Assembly (NCBI GenBank): GCA_032871835.1 | Contig: CM065298.1 | Location: 13,831,096 to 13,895,095, forward strand | Length of the DNA: 64,000 nt | Direction: 5' to 3' | Source of the DNA: Dipteronia dyeriana | Lineage: Eukaryota > Streptophyta > Magnoliopsida > Sapindales > Sapindaceae | Part shown: one piece after another, positions 31,449 through 41,684 of the stretch | Numbering within the stretch: the stretch's first letter is position 1 | Layout of the letters: each line of letters opens with the position of its first letter | Program-made: the position numbers and the translations under genes | Notes under the pieces: model-generated | Told to the model about the DNA's origin: nothing | Databases searched by the model: none | What the model saw: the letters and a program-made list of their open reading frames with translations, nothing else

Positions 31449-33781
31449 TTAAGCCTTCTCAATAGGCATAGGTAAACACCAATCTAGATGAAACCACAAT
31501 ATTCCAATAGGAAGGTCAGGCAATGCTTCAAGCGGGTTATCAATATGAATAGGCTTTTTATCTTTATATGGTACGAAACTTCCAATCTTGACATCTTTTA
31601 AATAATGCCGCCAACACTTAATATCATGAGAATTGCAACAGCGGGTATCTCTACTCATCAACTGCTTGTATAGCCACTGTAATTGAAATAAATAATAAAA
31701 ATAAAATAAAATAAATAAAGAATTCAGTTTAAAGTTACGTAAGATCATTGAACAACCATTACACATTTAATAACCATCAAACTAAAAATGAAAAAGCTAT
31801 CATACTCATAAACAATGCAACTATTTTCCTGTATTACAATGATAGTATCATATAAAAAGAGTGAGGGTGGGGAGATTGGAAAAAAAAAATGTTAGAGAAA
31901 TATCTTAAGATTGAAAGTGTTGAAAGTATTTAAATTTTCTTTTCACACTATTTTTTCCAATCTCCAAATTGACTTAGAACTATTTTATATCATATCCAAC
32001 CATTTTGAGAAAAAAGCTTTTAGTAGAATGTAGATGGAAACTTTCAAAAGCTTTCAAATCTACTTCTCTAATACACCCTCATGATAGTTTACACAGGGAA
32101 ACTATCACTTTGTATGGTGTTTAATTTGGACCAAAAACATCGATGTTATATGTTGATTTTGACAAAATAAATAACATTTCAGAGGAGAAAAAAAAAAGAA
32201 TATAAGATGAAATGCATGTACCTCAAAGAAGTGGTTTTTGATACTCATACTAGCCGACAAAGTCCTTGCATAACAAATCCCAAAAACTCCATCCAAAAAT
32301 GCTGCATAATTTGATGACTGTTCATATGTCCTCAGATTCAAAGTTCCAACTTCACATGGTAGAGAATGTGTACTTTTTCTGAATTCGTCGAAATTAAAAG
32401 AATTCTTGATAAATCACAATAAACCGAATAAAATTATTAGTTTCTGACAGAAATATAAACACAAAAAATTCAATAATCAATAATATGGAATTCTATACTT
32501 TACCATATTTCCGCTGACAGTGAATGTTAGCTCTTCAATTTGATTGGATGCACCAAGAAATTCCTTTACATTAAGGTACCAATGAGTGTCGGGATCAACT
32601 TCGATGCCCGCCCAAACAGCACTCTTAATGCCAACTTTCCATAGACATGGAGCATTTATCGAAGAAATTGGAGGATGATTATAAAAAGAAAATGAAACTA
32701 AATTCGGGGTATCAACATCAATAGCCTTCAACCTAGGACATCCATTAATACCTAAGTTCTTGAGTAGATTACTTGAAATAGTAATTTGCTCAAGGAGAAA
32801 ACAATGACAAACATAAAGACTTTCAAGCAAAGGAAACTTCGAGATAAGCCGGTGAAACCCTTGATCCGTAAAAGCGACACCCGATACTTGTAAGACCTTC
32901 AAATTTGGACACTCAGCCATGTCAATTACAGTAGGCACTACTCGTAAGTAATTACATTTAAGTATAAATTGTTGAAGACTTGGAACAACAATTTTAATGC
33001 TTTGAAGGTCCTTTGGGAGTTCAAAAATATTAATAATCTTAAGCTTACAAGCATTAACGACATAAATACGTCTAAACCCCAAACAGTTAGACAAAACCAA
33101 ATCTTCAAGCAATGGGCATTGAGTAGTAAGCTTTTGGAGACATTCTTCATTAATGCAGACTTCTCTAAGGGTTAAACTTTTGAGAGAATGCAATCTTATA
33201 CTCTCACAGAGCTGGACCAACTTACAACCAAATATGTTTAAAGTAGTCACAGATTTAGCAGTAAAGATTGATTGAGGCAAAGTGTATAACAGGTGTTCTA
33301 AGTTTCTTCTGCAATCGAACAGGGGTTCTATGTCTCTTCTGCAGTGGAAAGTGAAATCTAACTCCTTAACTTTATTCTCAATAGCTAGTCCTATCCATTT
33401 ATCAAGAAGAAGAGAGGACGGTGCTTCAACGTCAAGAAGACGTATCAATAGCCTAAATTTCTGCATAGCGAAGTTAAGCTGGCAGAATCGAACAAGGGAA
33501 GCATCAACAAACTCAATGAATTTATGTATACGTTGAGGAAATATACTGATTTGATCCCGAGTAAATGTTACAGGAAATTTAGTAGCCAGATCTTTTCCCA
33601 CAAAATAAATATAAGAATCATGAAAATCTAAGATAGGGTACGATGAATGTAAAAGATTCCATGTTTTTGACAAAATACTAGTTCGAGCTACCTCTTTGGC
33701 CGAAAGGTGAGACATAATCTGATGAATGATAAAAGGAGGCAACTCTGATAATCTATCCATGGGATCAATGGTCTCCTCCAT
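31449..33781 (-). CDS. F-box/LRR-repeat protein, three coding exons, apparently intact
   Basis: Coding exons: 33781-32504, 32404-32222 and 31676-31449, all joined in phase 0 (donors ATG/GTAAAG and GAG/GTACAT; acceptors ATCAAG/AATT and TTACAG/TGG); predicted length 562 residues. Start chosen at ATG 33781 because the ATG at 33814 falls inside a predicted 5' UTR intron (about 33793-33930, acceptor ATTGTAG). The N-terminal F-box (residues about 8-45: DRLSELPPFIIHQIMSHLSAKE, written here in part as LSELPPFIIHQIMSHLSAK; ARTSILSKTWN) would bind a SKP1-type adaptor of an SCF ubiquitin ligase. Leucine-rich repeats follow (CPLLEDLVLSNCLGF, FPLLESLYVCHCFLL, CPRLKAIDVDTPNL), expected to recruit a substrate. 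Exon 2 starts NSFNFDEFRKSTHSLP and exon 3 ends LPMPIEKA. No stop or frameshift was seen. Substrate unknown. The only convincing intact host gene in the window. Confidence 0.88.
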
Positions 33782-33960
33782 ATCTACAAACCTACAATAA
33801 TCAGAATCAAACATACAAAAAAGATAATTATAACCCTAAAAAGTCATAAATATTATAGTCAATATGCCAAAAAGGGATGATAAACAGAACAGAACAGAAC
33901 AGAACAGGGCAGAGCAAAAGGGATCCATACCAGTAATCCGATCGTTTGACAATGAGACAA
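33782..33960 (-). promoter_or_regulatory. 5' UTR and leader intron of the F-box gene
   Basis: On the minus strand an exon ending ATTACTG is followed by GTATGG (about 33930), and the intron closes with TTATTGTAG at about 33793, twelve bases before the start ATG. The intron includes a CAGAA microsatellite of four to five units (about 33885-33907). This arrangement removes the upstream in-frame ATG at 33814. The transcription start and TATA box were not located with confidence. Confidence 0.5.
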
Positions 33961-34670
33961 GTGAGTGAAATTGTGTTGGAGACTTCAACTTGGTTTATTT
34001 GTAGTGTTGAACAAAACACTACTTGTCCGAGTAGGTTTTGGATTATATTATGTCTCAAACTCTCTATACAACCGAACTACATGTTAGATCCTCCTCGTAC
34101 TTATCCGCGTAGGTTTTGGAGAAAAATTACACAACGCCCTCCGTTTCAGATGTAATTGCACCTATGTTTAACTTTAACCTACAATTGCACAAACTTCAGC
34201 TTACACACTAATCCGACGGTGATAAGTACTTTCAGATTTTATTATATTAAATTTTAAATTGAAAATTATAAAATGAAAAGGAAATAACATCATGCCTCTC
34301 TTTAATTTTTCCTTTCACAAGCAGAAAACTTTATTGAGAATTGACTTTCATCTATCTTACCGTTAGGGTTTGATTAAGTTGTTAACTCTAACAGAGGCTA
34401 ATATTGTCATTTGACCTTCTTATTTAATAAAATCAAAAAGTTTTTTTTTTAAATGAAAAACGAAGAGCAGTCCAGTCTTTGTTTGGGATTTCTCTCCTGG
34501 CATACCCAAATGGCTGTAGTTCCACTTTGTAGATTATTGGTCTCTAATATTAAATTTTCAATTGCTATATTTTATTGCGAAAACATTTTACGTCATGTCT
34601 TTCTTGTTATTATCTATTATATAACCTATGTTTATAGTAGAGGATCGGTGTCTCAACGTGTGTCTAACCA

Positions 34671-35590
34671 TTTCATATCTGAAATTTTATTCATCAACTC
34701 AACTCTACAACCAAATGACTACAAAACTCCAAAACTCCAATATATAAGTAGGAAAATTACATAAAAGGAAACTAATAAAATCACAACTCTAATCATAGAA
34801 CAATATGCCTTGTCTTTATGATGGGTCAAATCACATAAATTAAGCATATAATTCCATCATATGTGATTGATGCAATGGCATAAATCATGTTGTTGTAAAT
34901 ACCATGATTCTTGCAAATCTTCCACCACTTGATCTCCACAATCCCGTTGTGGTTGAAAGAATTCGCCCTCAAATTTTTAAAGATAAATTGAGGTATTTGT
35001 ATGACGAGGACCATATGAATCTTAAAAACAAACCATCAAACTGAAATTACTAATGCATTGCTAAAGGAAACGATATACAAAACTGGATAACTATTTCGAA
35101 GTCGTTGATTCTTGAAATGTAGGAAACAATCCGTTGACTCTCGAGAATACGGAAAGCAAAATAAGAACTAGATGTTGTTGATTCACCAGGAATACCAACA
35201 AATAGCTAAATCAAGTTGACTCTGATACTAAAATGATGCAACGCCAGTAGGTGATCAAACCCTTTTGATTTTGAGAATACCTAGAACTATGATTACATTG
35301 CTAACTCGTTAATTCATATGAATACCAAGAGAGCAAACAAAAGAAATTTCATAACTGAAATGTTAATAATCAACTCAACTCTACCATCAAATGGCTACAA
35401 AATCTAACAAATATATGAGTAGGAAAATTACATAAAAAATAACCAAACAGTATGCCTCCATCATCTTTATGATTGATCAAATCACAAAAATTAAGCATAT
35501 AACTGCATCATAGATGATTGATGAAATTGCATAAATCAAGTTGGTGTCAACACCATGATTCTTGCAAATCTTCCACAACTTGATCTTCAT
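34671..35590 (+). repeat. pair of ~250-bp direct repeats
   Basis: 34671-34945 and 35345-35590 share long blocks in the same order: CAACTCAACTCTAC, ATGAGTAGGAAAATTACATAAAA-type, TTAAGCATATAA, CATGATTCTTGCAAATCTTCCAC. The 400-bp spacer (34946-35344) has no coding potential. They could be remains of LTRs of a small element, or an ordinary segmental duplication. Confidence 0.7.
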
Positions 35591-35799
35591 CACTAACCAT
35601 AGTGACAATGACATTATATGTCTCAGAGATATAAGTGACGAATTGTTAGTGACACTTTCTTTATCACAGTATTGATATTATGATAAATTTTCCACTTATT
35701 GTGATATTTTTTTTTGCCACTATATGTTATGAGTCGAGTCAAGTAAGGAGTCCATCTGTAAATAGGTTTCAAAATCAACTACATTATGATCAGAGCGAT

Positions 35800-37920
35800 T
35801 TATATACCTTTTGAGGTCCCTATTTTTTAGCTTTTATTCTTGTTTTCGAGTATATTTTGGTATTTGATGTGTTTGTGAGCCTTATGTAGGTACATGTTCC
35901 CTCCGGAGGGTATTTGAGTTTAATTGAAGAGTTTTGGAGGTTAAATAGCAGAATTTAGAATAGCTTGTGTAGACACCCCAACTTCAGAATGTCATATCTC
36001 TCTTCTCCGATTGAAATACATTGCATATAGCCACTTTTCAGAAAGCCCCAGAAGTCTTCTTTCCAACGCACTTTACAGATCACAATTCTGAGGTTTCTAT
36101 AGAAAGTTATGACCATTTTCGTAACGGTGCATAGAGAAGTGCGATACGCAACTGCGCGAGACCAAGTTGCGTACTGCGTTTCGTACCGCACTTATGGGCA
36201 GCAAGCTCCAAAAAGTGATGTATGGTACGCTGTGTTGATGCGTACAGCATCTTGAACCGTACCTCTTGGCGGCCGCTCAAATCATACTGATGTGTGGTAC
36301 GCTATGTTGATACGAACTGCACATCGAACAACATTTCTGGGCAGAAATGCATTTTCAGCCATTTTAAGAGGGGTATTCTTGTCTTTTCACCCCAAAGTCT
36401 TGTCCTAACCTCCCACACTATAAATAACCCCTTTACTCCTCATTCTTCATATAACTCTTCCCCTCTTTTCCCCTTCTCACGCCTGTTTTCTTTTCTCTTC
36501 CATTTTCTTTCATCTCTTGCTCCCATGGAGGTTTTCCCTCCATGGGAGCTCACCATACTACCATTTTACATCTCCTTCATCCATCTTAGAGTAGATTACA
36601 AAGAAAATATGTGTTAAAAACGAGTTAGGAAGGATTTGAGCATCTTTTGAGGGTTTGTCTTTAAGAGTTTGTTTCTTTTTACTCATTTCTTTGTATTTCT
36701 TGATTTCTTTGATGTATTCCACCAATTTGGGGATACTGTAAACCTACACTTGTGTAATAAATGTATTGATTGTTCTTAAATTCATTTAGGTTTTGTTTTT
36801 CTCATTGATATATGTGTTTTTATACTCTTAATATGATATGTATGTGTATGAATTGTTAAAAATCAATATGTGTCTATTATTGGGTTTAGGAATAGTTGTA
36901 ATTTAGAGTAGAAATTAGATACCCATGATTGTTGATTAATTGATGGATGTATTGAAATTCAATGTGTTGAGTAATTTGAGTAATAGGGATTTTAGCCCCA
37001 AAGAGTAGAAAATGTTTCAGTTCAAGCTTTTAGTTGCTAAATTGACCTTGGTTCATATCCTTATTCTTAATGGGTCTTTGTATTAAGACACGATTTTCCA
37101 TCCACGTGATAGGATTGGGTGATGAATTGATTGTGGGAAAATTTTCTAATCAAAAGGATGAACCTTTAACCTAAATTGAATGTTCTTAATGATATAACAA
37201 TCACATTGTTGCATGTAATTGTTAGGTAAACTTGTTTCCCATGTTTAGTCATCCTAGGGAGTTGACTAAATCGAATATTTGACCTAGAAGTAAAGACCTC
37301 CAACATTTTTCTTGTGCTTGTGTTGTTATATGGATGTTTTGAGTGCTTAAAGTCTTTGCTTAATTGAACACTTTGTAATTGATCCATGGTTAGATGCTAT
37401 GTAACGAGGGAGACACGTTTGACAATGCTTAGATAAACATTCACCATGCTTGACTAGAAAGTGCTAGAACCACTAGGTTAGCGTATAGGGTTTGATTTGT
37501 ATTCCACGTGCTTAATGAGTTCATATATGTTGTCCGGATTGCTCGAGAGAAATTTCGAGTTTATAAGGATACTATCTCTAAGGCATTGACAAAGATTAGA
37601 GATTAGAGATTAAAGATTAATTAAGGAGATACGAGTATATGATATACTTGCACATTTGAGGATTATGTGAGTCTAGAACGTAATTAGGAGGATTGTCACA
37701 GCTGAGTTGTTTCCCTAGTGTAATCGCTTATCTCCATTCCATCTATCATTGTTTATATTATTTATAAAAGTTATTTAGTTATATTATTATTCACTTATCC
37801 GTACACGCAACACACGAGTCCTCTCGGAGTGTTGTAATAATAGCTAGAACTAGAGATGATCAGTGAATCCCACCTCCTTGTGGATCGATCCCTTGTGGAT
37901 CGATCCCTTGCTTGTCGTTG
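35800..37920 (+). repeat. LTR-like sequence, probably a solo or degenerate gypsy-type LTR
   Basis: The non-coding 2-kb block has features usual in long plant LTRs: a region resembling the CTTTCCAACGCACTT and GAAAGTTATGACC-type sequence found in many Ty3/gypsy LTRs, a TATA-like ACTATAAATAA at about 36417, a pyrimidine-rich transcribed start and a long AT-rich body. Near the right end CTTGTGGATCGATCC is repeated in tandem (37880-37909). No partner LTR or polyprotein was found, and TG/CA ends could not be fixed. Confidence 0.4.
36520..36548. other. perfect 12-bp inverted repeat (hairpin)
   Basis: Arms CTCCCATGGAGG (36520-36531) and CCTCCATGGGAG (36537-36548) separated by a 5-base loop TTTTC. 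It lies about 100 bp downstream of a TATA-like motif within the LTR-like block, so it would be near the 5' end of a transcript. Confidence 0.85.
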
Positions 37921-38556
37921 TGCTAGTGTCTGTGACGTGCCCTTGCGAGGCCGAACTTAAATGTTCATATTTGACGACACTGCAACAACGTGTCCCGTCA
38001 CACTACACTATTAATTACTTTGAAATATTTATATTATTTAACCTCCATTAACTACACTACACTATCTCTCAATTTGTGTTCGCTATATTGTAAGAAATGC
38101 AAAAGCATCCTTTTATTGACATCTTATATCAGGGTATTAATAACATTTCTAAAAAGTATTTGACTACTCAGACGGTTAGATGTACAATTTACAGTCTATT
38201 AATCTTGTGTGTGTTGAGCAATCAACAAATAAGTTTCAAAATCGTAGGACAGAGAGTAGGTAAGGACGTTGAACAGTGAGCAGTGAGAGATAGATTACAA
38301 AAAAAGTGAAAATCAGAGAGTTGGTTAGTATTGTACATTTACAGGACCATCAACAAAAATACACAAAAGAATTCTGCATCAAAATATATACATCATCACA
38401 ACTGTTTTGAAAATCTTTAACCGCCTGTAAAATTTTAATTGTTCTTCTTACATTAAAAATCACAAGAGTCTTTTTGAAAATCTTTGACCAACTCACAAGT
38501 TCTGTTCATTGCTCATTTATATCACTCAACCAACTTGCAAATGAAGTACTTGACTA
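37921..38556. other. non-coding region
   Basis: No supported gene or repeat. Ordinary AT-rich sequence up to the hAT derivative. Confidence 0.45.
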
Positions 38557-38564
38557 GTCAAAAG

Positions 38565-39362
38565 CAATGTTCAAAAAATTGGAAACAAACGGTTGCCTAG
38601 GCACCGTCTATATACTAGACGGACGCCGAATGTCCTATTTCGACCAAATAGGCCGTATCAAACGGTCAGAAGAAAATCGATCGATATGGCTAGAAAAATA
38701 TACCGATTTGACCCAAAAATCGAGCAAGGCGTAGTCAAAACTTCGCTTAGTCATTCCAAACGTCTCCGTTGTTTGCCACCATCGGTGAGTGAGAGAGAGA
38801 GAGAGGGGGAGAAAAGAGTTGAAGTATGGAAAGTGGAAACATAGTTGAAGAACATAGAGTTAGATTGGGTGATGATCTTGCATTGTGAAAGGTTTGAAGT
38901 CATTTTGGTGGAGAGGTTTGAAGTCGTTTTGGTGTATAAGAGAATGGTCACGGTTTGGTGTCACTTTGGTAAAGAGAAGGTAAAGAGAATTTAGAGGATT
39001 TGTGTGATCGTGTTTGACTAGAGAGAAAGATTTTAAAAAGTAAACTAGAAGCGGATGAGTTTTGTCTGAAGAAAGAGTGGTTTTCATAACTAGAGTGGAG
39101 TTTTCATAATTTCCCTAAAATGGCCCTGTTTGAGCTGCCATCTCATGGTTTACATTAAGTAGTATGAGTCGGTGCTTGGAAATTTTTTCCTTAAGAGTCT
39201 ACAGAATTCTATGTGAGTCTAATGTAGGGGATCAACTCCCAAATTATATCCAGTTATGATTTTTGCTCTGTAAGAGAGTCTAGGGAATTATTATAATATA
39301 TCTAGAAATTACATTCAATTTCAATTGTGTTTCTCTCTCTTTCTTGATCTAGAACAAACAAT

Positions 39363-39404
<42 letters not shown>

Positions 39405-39475
39405 ATAGTTTCACCGCTTAGGCACTAGGTGTTAGGCTGTCGTCTGATTAGCGTTTAGCGTTTACTAGAACACAG
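38565..39475. mobile_element. non-autonomous hAT derivative
   Basis: A 911-bp element with ends CAATGTTC (left, 38565) and GAACACAG (right, to 39475), matching inverted. Flanks GTCAAAAG (38557-38564) and GTTAAAAAG (39476-39484) look like an imperfect 8-bp hAT target duplication with one substitution and one inserted A. The right end GCGTTTACTAGAACAC is nearly identical to that of the hAT at 1897-7470, and the left end has the same TGCCTAGGC-type subterminal motif. There is no transposase, so it would have been mobilised in trans. A (TA)n microsatellite occupies 39365-39398. Confidence 0.75.
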
Positions 39476-39484
39476 GTTAAAAGT

Positions 39485-40326
39485 AGTTGTTTTGTTCAAC
39501 AAGGATTTTTGGCTGTTTTTGTCAATAACTACGTTTGACTGTTTTAACAACCACCAAACCGGATCATAACAAAAAATAAATCTCTAAAAAACCATCTATC
39601 ACCTATATTTAGTTTTCTTCTGTCATCGAATTCAAATAATCGGCAAGTTGTTGTTGTTGTTGTTGTTTTTATCATTTTTTTTCTTTTGGTTGTGCAAGGT
39701 AGAATATGTTCCTATTATCCTCTAAAAACAAAATTTATTTTTTATTTATTAGATGGCAGGGTCTATGACAATGACAATGATGATGGAGATTATTATCATT
39801 TTAGATGAGATATAAAATAACATTACACATAATGTACATAAAATTCACAGAAGGGAAATATATGCGTATTGTCGAATGTGTAACGTCTCATACAGTTTCT
39901 GTGGTGTCAAAAATATTTTATGAATTTGACTTTACTCAGTGCAAATGTTAATACTATATCATGTCTAACGGATCTGATAGAAAGCTCTGGAAGAGCCACG
40001 ATATTGTTATCAAACAATACTAAATTATGTATCAGGTCCAAACATATCTGATAGAAAGCTTTGGAAGTGTCACGATATTGTTATCAAACAAGACTAAATT
40101 ATATAGCAATGATACTTGATATTATTTAAGCAGAACATAAATAAATATGCTCAGTTCAATGGCATATAAGGTTAATACCATATCAGATCCAGCGAATATG
40201 ATTAAATATTCTAGAAGATCCGCAATCTTATTACCAGATGGTATTAAATTGTGTATCGATGATACTTATATCATTCAAGCAGAATATAAATGAATCTGCT
40301 TAGTTTCAAAGATATAATGAGGAATG
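39485..40326. other. non-coding region with a 74-bp tandem duplication
   Basis: Units beginning ATCTGATAGAAAGCT at about 39970 and 40044 share CCACGATATTGTTATCAAACAA, written here in part as CACGATATTGTTATC; a third, more diverged unit starts near 40195. Also a short (GTT)n run at about 39650. No coding sequence. Confidence 0.6.
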
Positions 40327-40331
40327 AATAT

Positions 40332-41196
40332 TATTGACGTTGATTTTTGAATTTCGTCAGAAAAGCCAACAATGATTGGATTTCAGCTGTAAAATCAAAG
40401 AGAAGAGAAAGAGAAAGTAATCTGATGTAAGTTTTACGTGGTAAAACTCCGATGATCGAATAAACGTCTACGGGTGGTTGTATGATCAACCAAGCCAAAA
40501 TCCACTATGAAGAAAATAATTATAGCCCTCGATCCCTCTTTTTCTCCCTGAATCTCTGTATATATTTTTTATATGATTCTGTATATATTTGTATGGCGAG
40601 ATTATGGGTCTATTTATATGTTTATAGAACCCTAATCTGCTTTGTATAAGTAATAGAAGATCTTTGTATTTAATTACGATTATTTACTTGTTTAAAGTAG
40701 TTTGTCTTCTTTCCTGTTTGGGAGTCTTGTATTGAGGTCGAATGAGTCTCTAGCAATTTAGTTCAATTAGGACTTACTTCTTTTAAAGAAATAAAGTTGT
40801 TGCCTGATTGTGAATATTTCCTGCTTGATATTCTGTTCTAATTGGGATTCTTTTTTATATGGATATCTTCGTGTGTTTTAATGATCCACGTGAGCTATGT
40901 GCTGGGACTTTTCTTCATGTTTGTCTTGAGTAAGGACAATACCGTTGGTCACGAGTAACGTCATTTGATCCCGAGTAGAAACGTTATTTGACCAACCCCA
41001 GGTGTCATTATCTAGTCCCGAGTAGTATATGATGCTACTTGATTCTGAGTGGGTTTTGTTTGGCATCTACTTACTCGAGTTTCTCTTCTTTGGTGATGTC
41101 TTGTAGGATATTTTATGAATGCTTACTCGGATGTCCACCTGGGAATTTATTCTCTTTGTTGATGACGTGTCCGTATGACAAAATTCAAATATAACA
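40332..41196 (-). repeat. 3' LTR of the Tat element (left in window)
   Basis: An 865-bp match to 51325-52196. It starts TATTGACGTTGAT where the other LTR has TGTTGATGTTGAT, so the terminal TG has mutated to TA. It ends CATATAACA-like (AAATATAACA). Next to it, on the minus strand, TTTTAAGGGGTAT (41197-41209) is a plausible polypurine tract. Confidence 0.92.
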
Positions 41197-41684
41197 ATAC
41201 CCCTTAAAATATTTTTACTGAACAGGGTTTTATCTCGAGCAAAAGTATTTTAATTAGTTTTTTTTAATATCTTTTCAGTACCCGAGTAAATGTCTTGTCA
41301 TAATGACGTGTCTTAATGGTGTCCCTGTAAATTCGTTTTGCCTTACGCGAGATCTTTAATGATGGCGACTTTTTGGAACTCTGAAGGTGAAAACCAGTTC
41401 TCTTTTTGACACGTGTCCCTTGTTTTTCGATATCATTTATGAGAAACGACATGTGCGTTTCCCCGTACGCCGCTAACGTCATCCAACCTTACCATCGTTT
41501 TTTCCCGCCTTGTGATCTTAGAGTTTTGTGTTATCAACCCTTTAAATTCTTCACTGAGAGAGAGTGTTGGTTCATTCTGAAAATTTTCAGCAGAAATTAC
41601 TTTTCAAACCCAGGTTTCTCTATGCAGAAGGTCGTGACTCTCCGTTTGAAGGTATTGCGTCCGTTTTCTTTCAAGGTTAGTTTA

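Noticed and set aside
32105..32341. Separate small gene with a Phe-rich C-terminus
   Set aside because: It is exon 2 of the F-box gene plus intron read-through; the donor at 32222/32221 ends the coding part before the Phe-rich stretch.
36294..36617. 107-codon plus-strand ORF with a Phe/Ser-rich centre
   Set aside because: Lies in an LTR-like block across the TATA-like motif; no domain and no relatives recognised, so not called as a gene.
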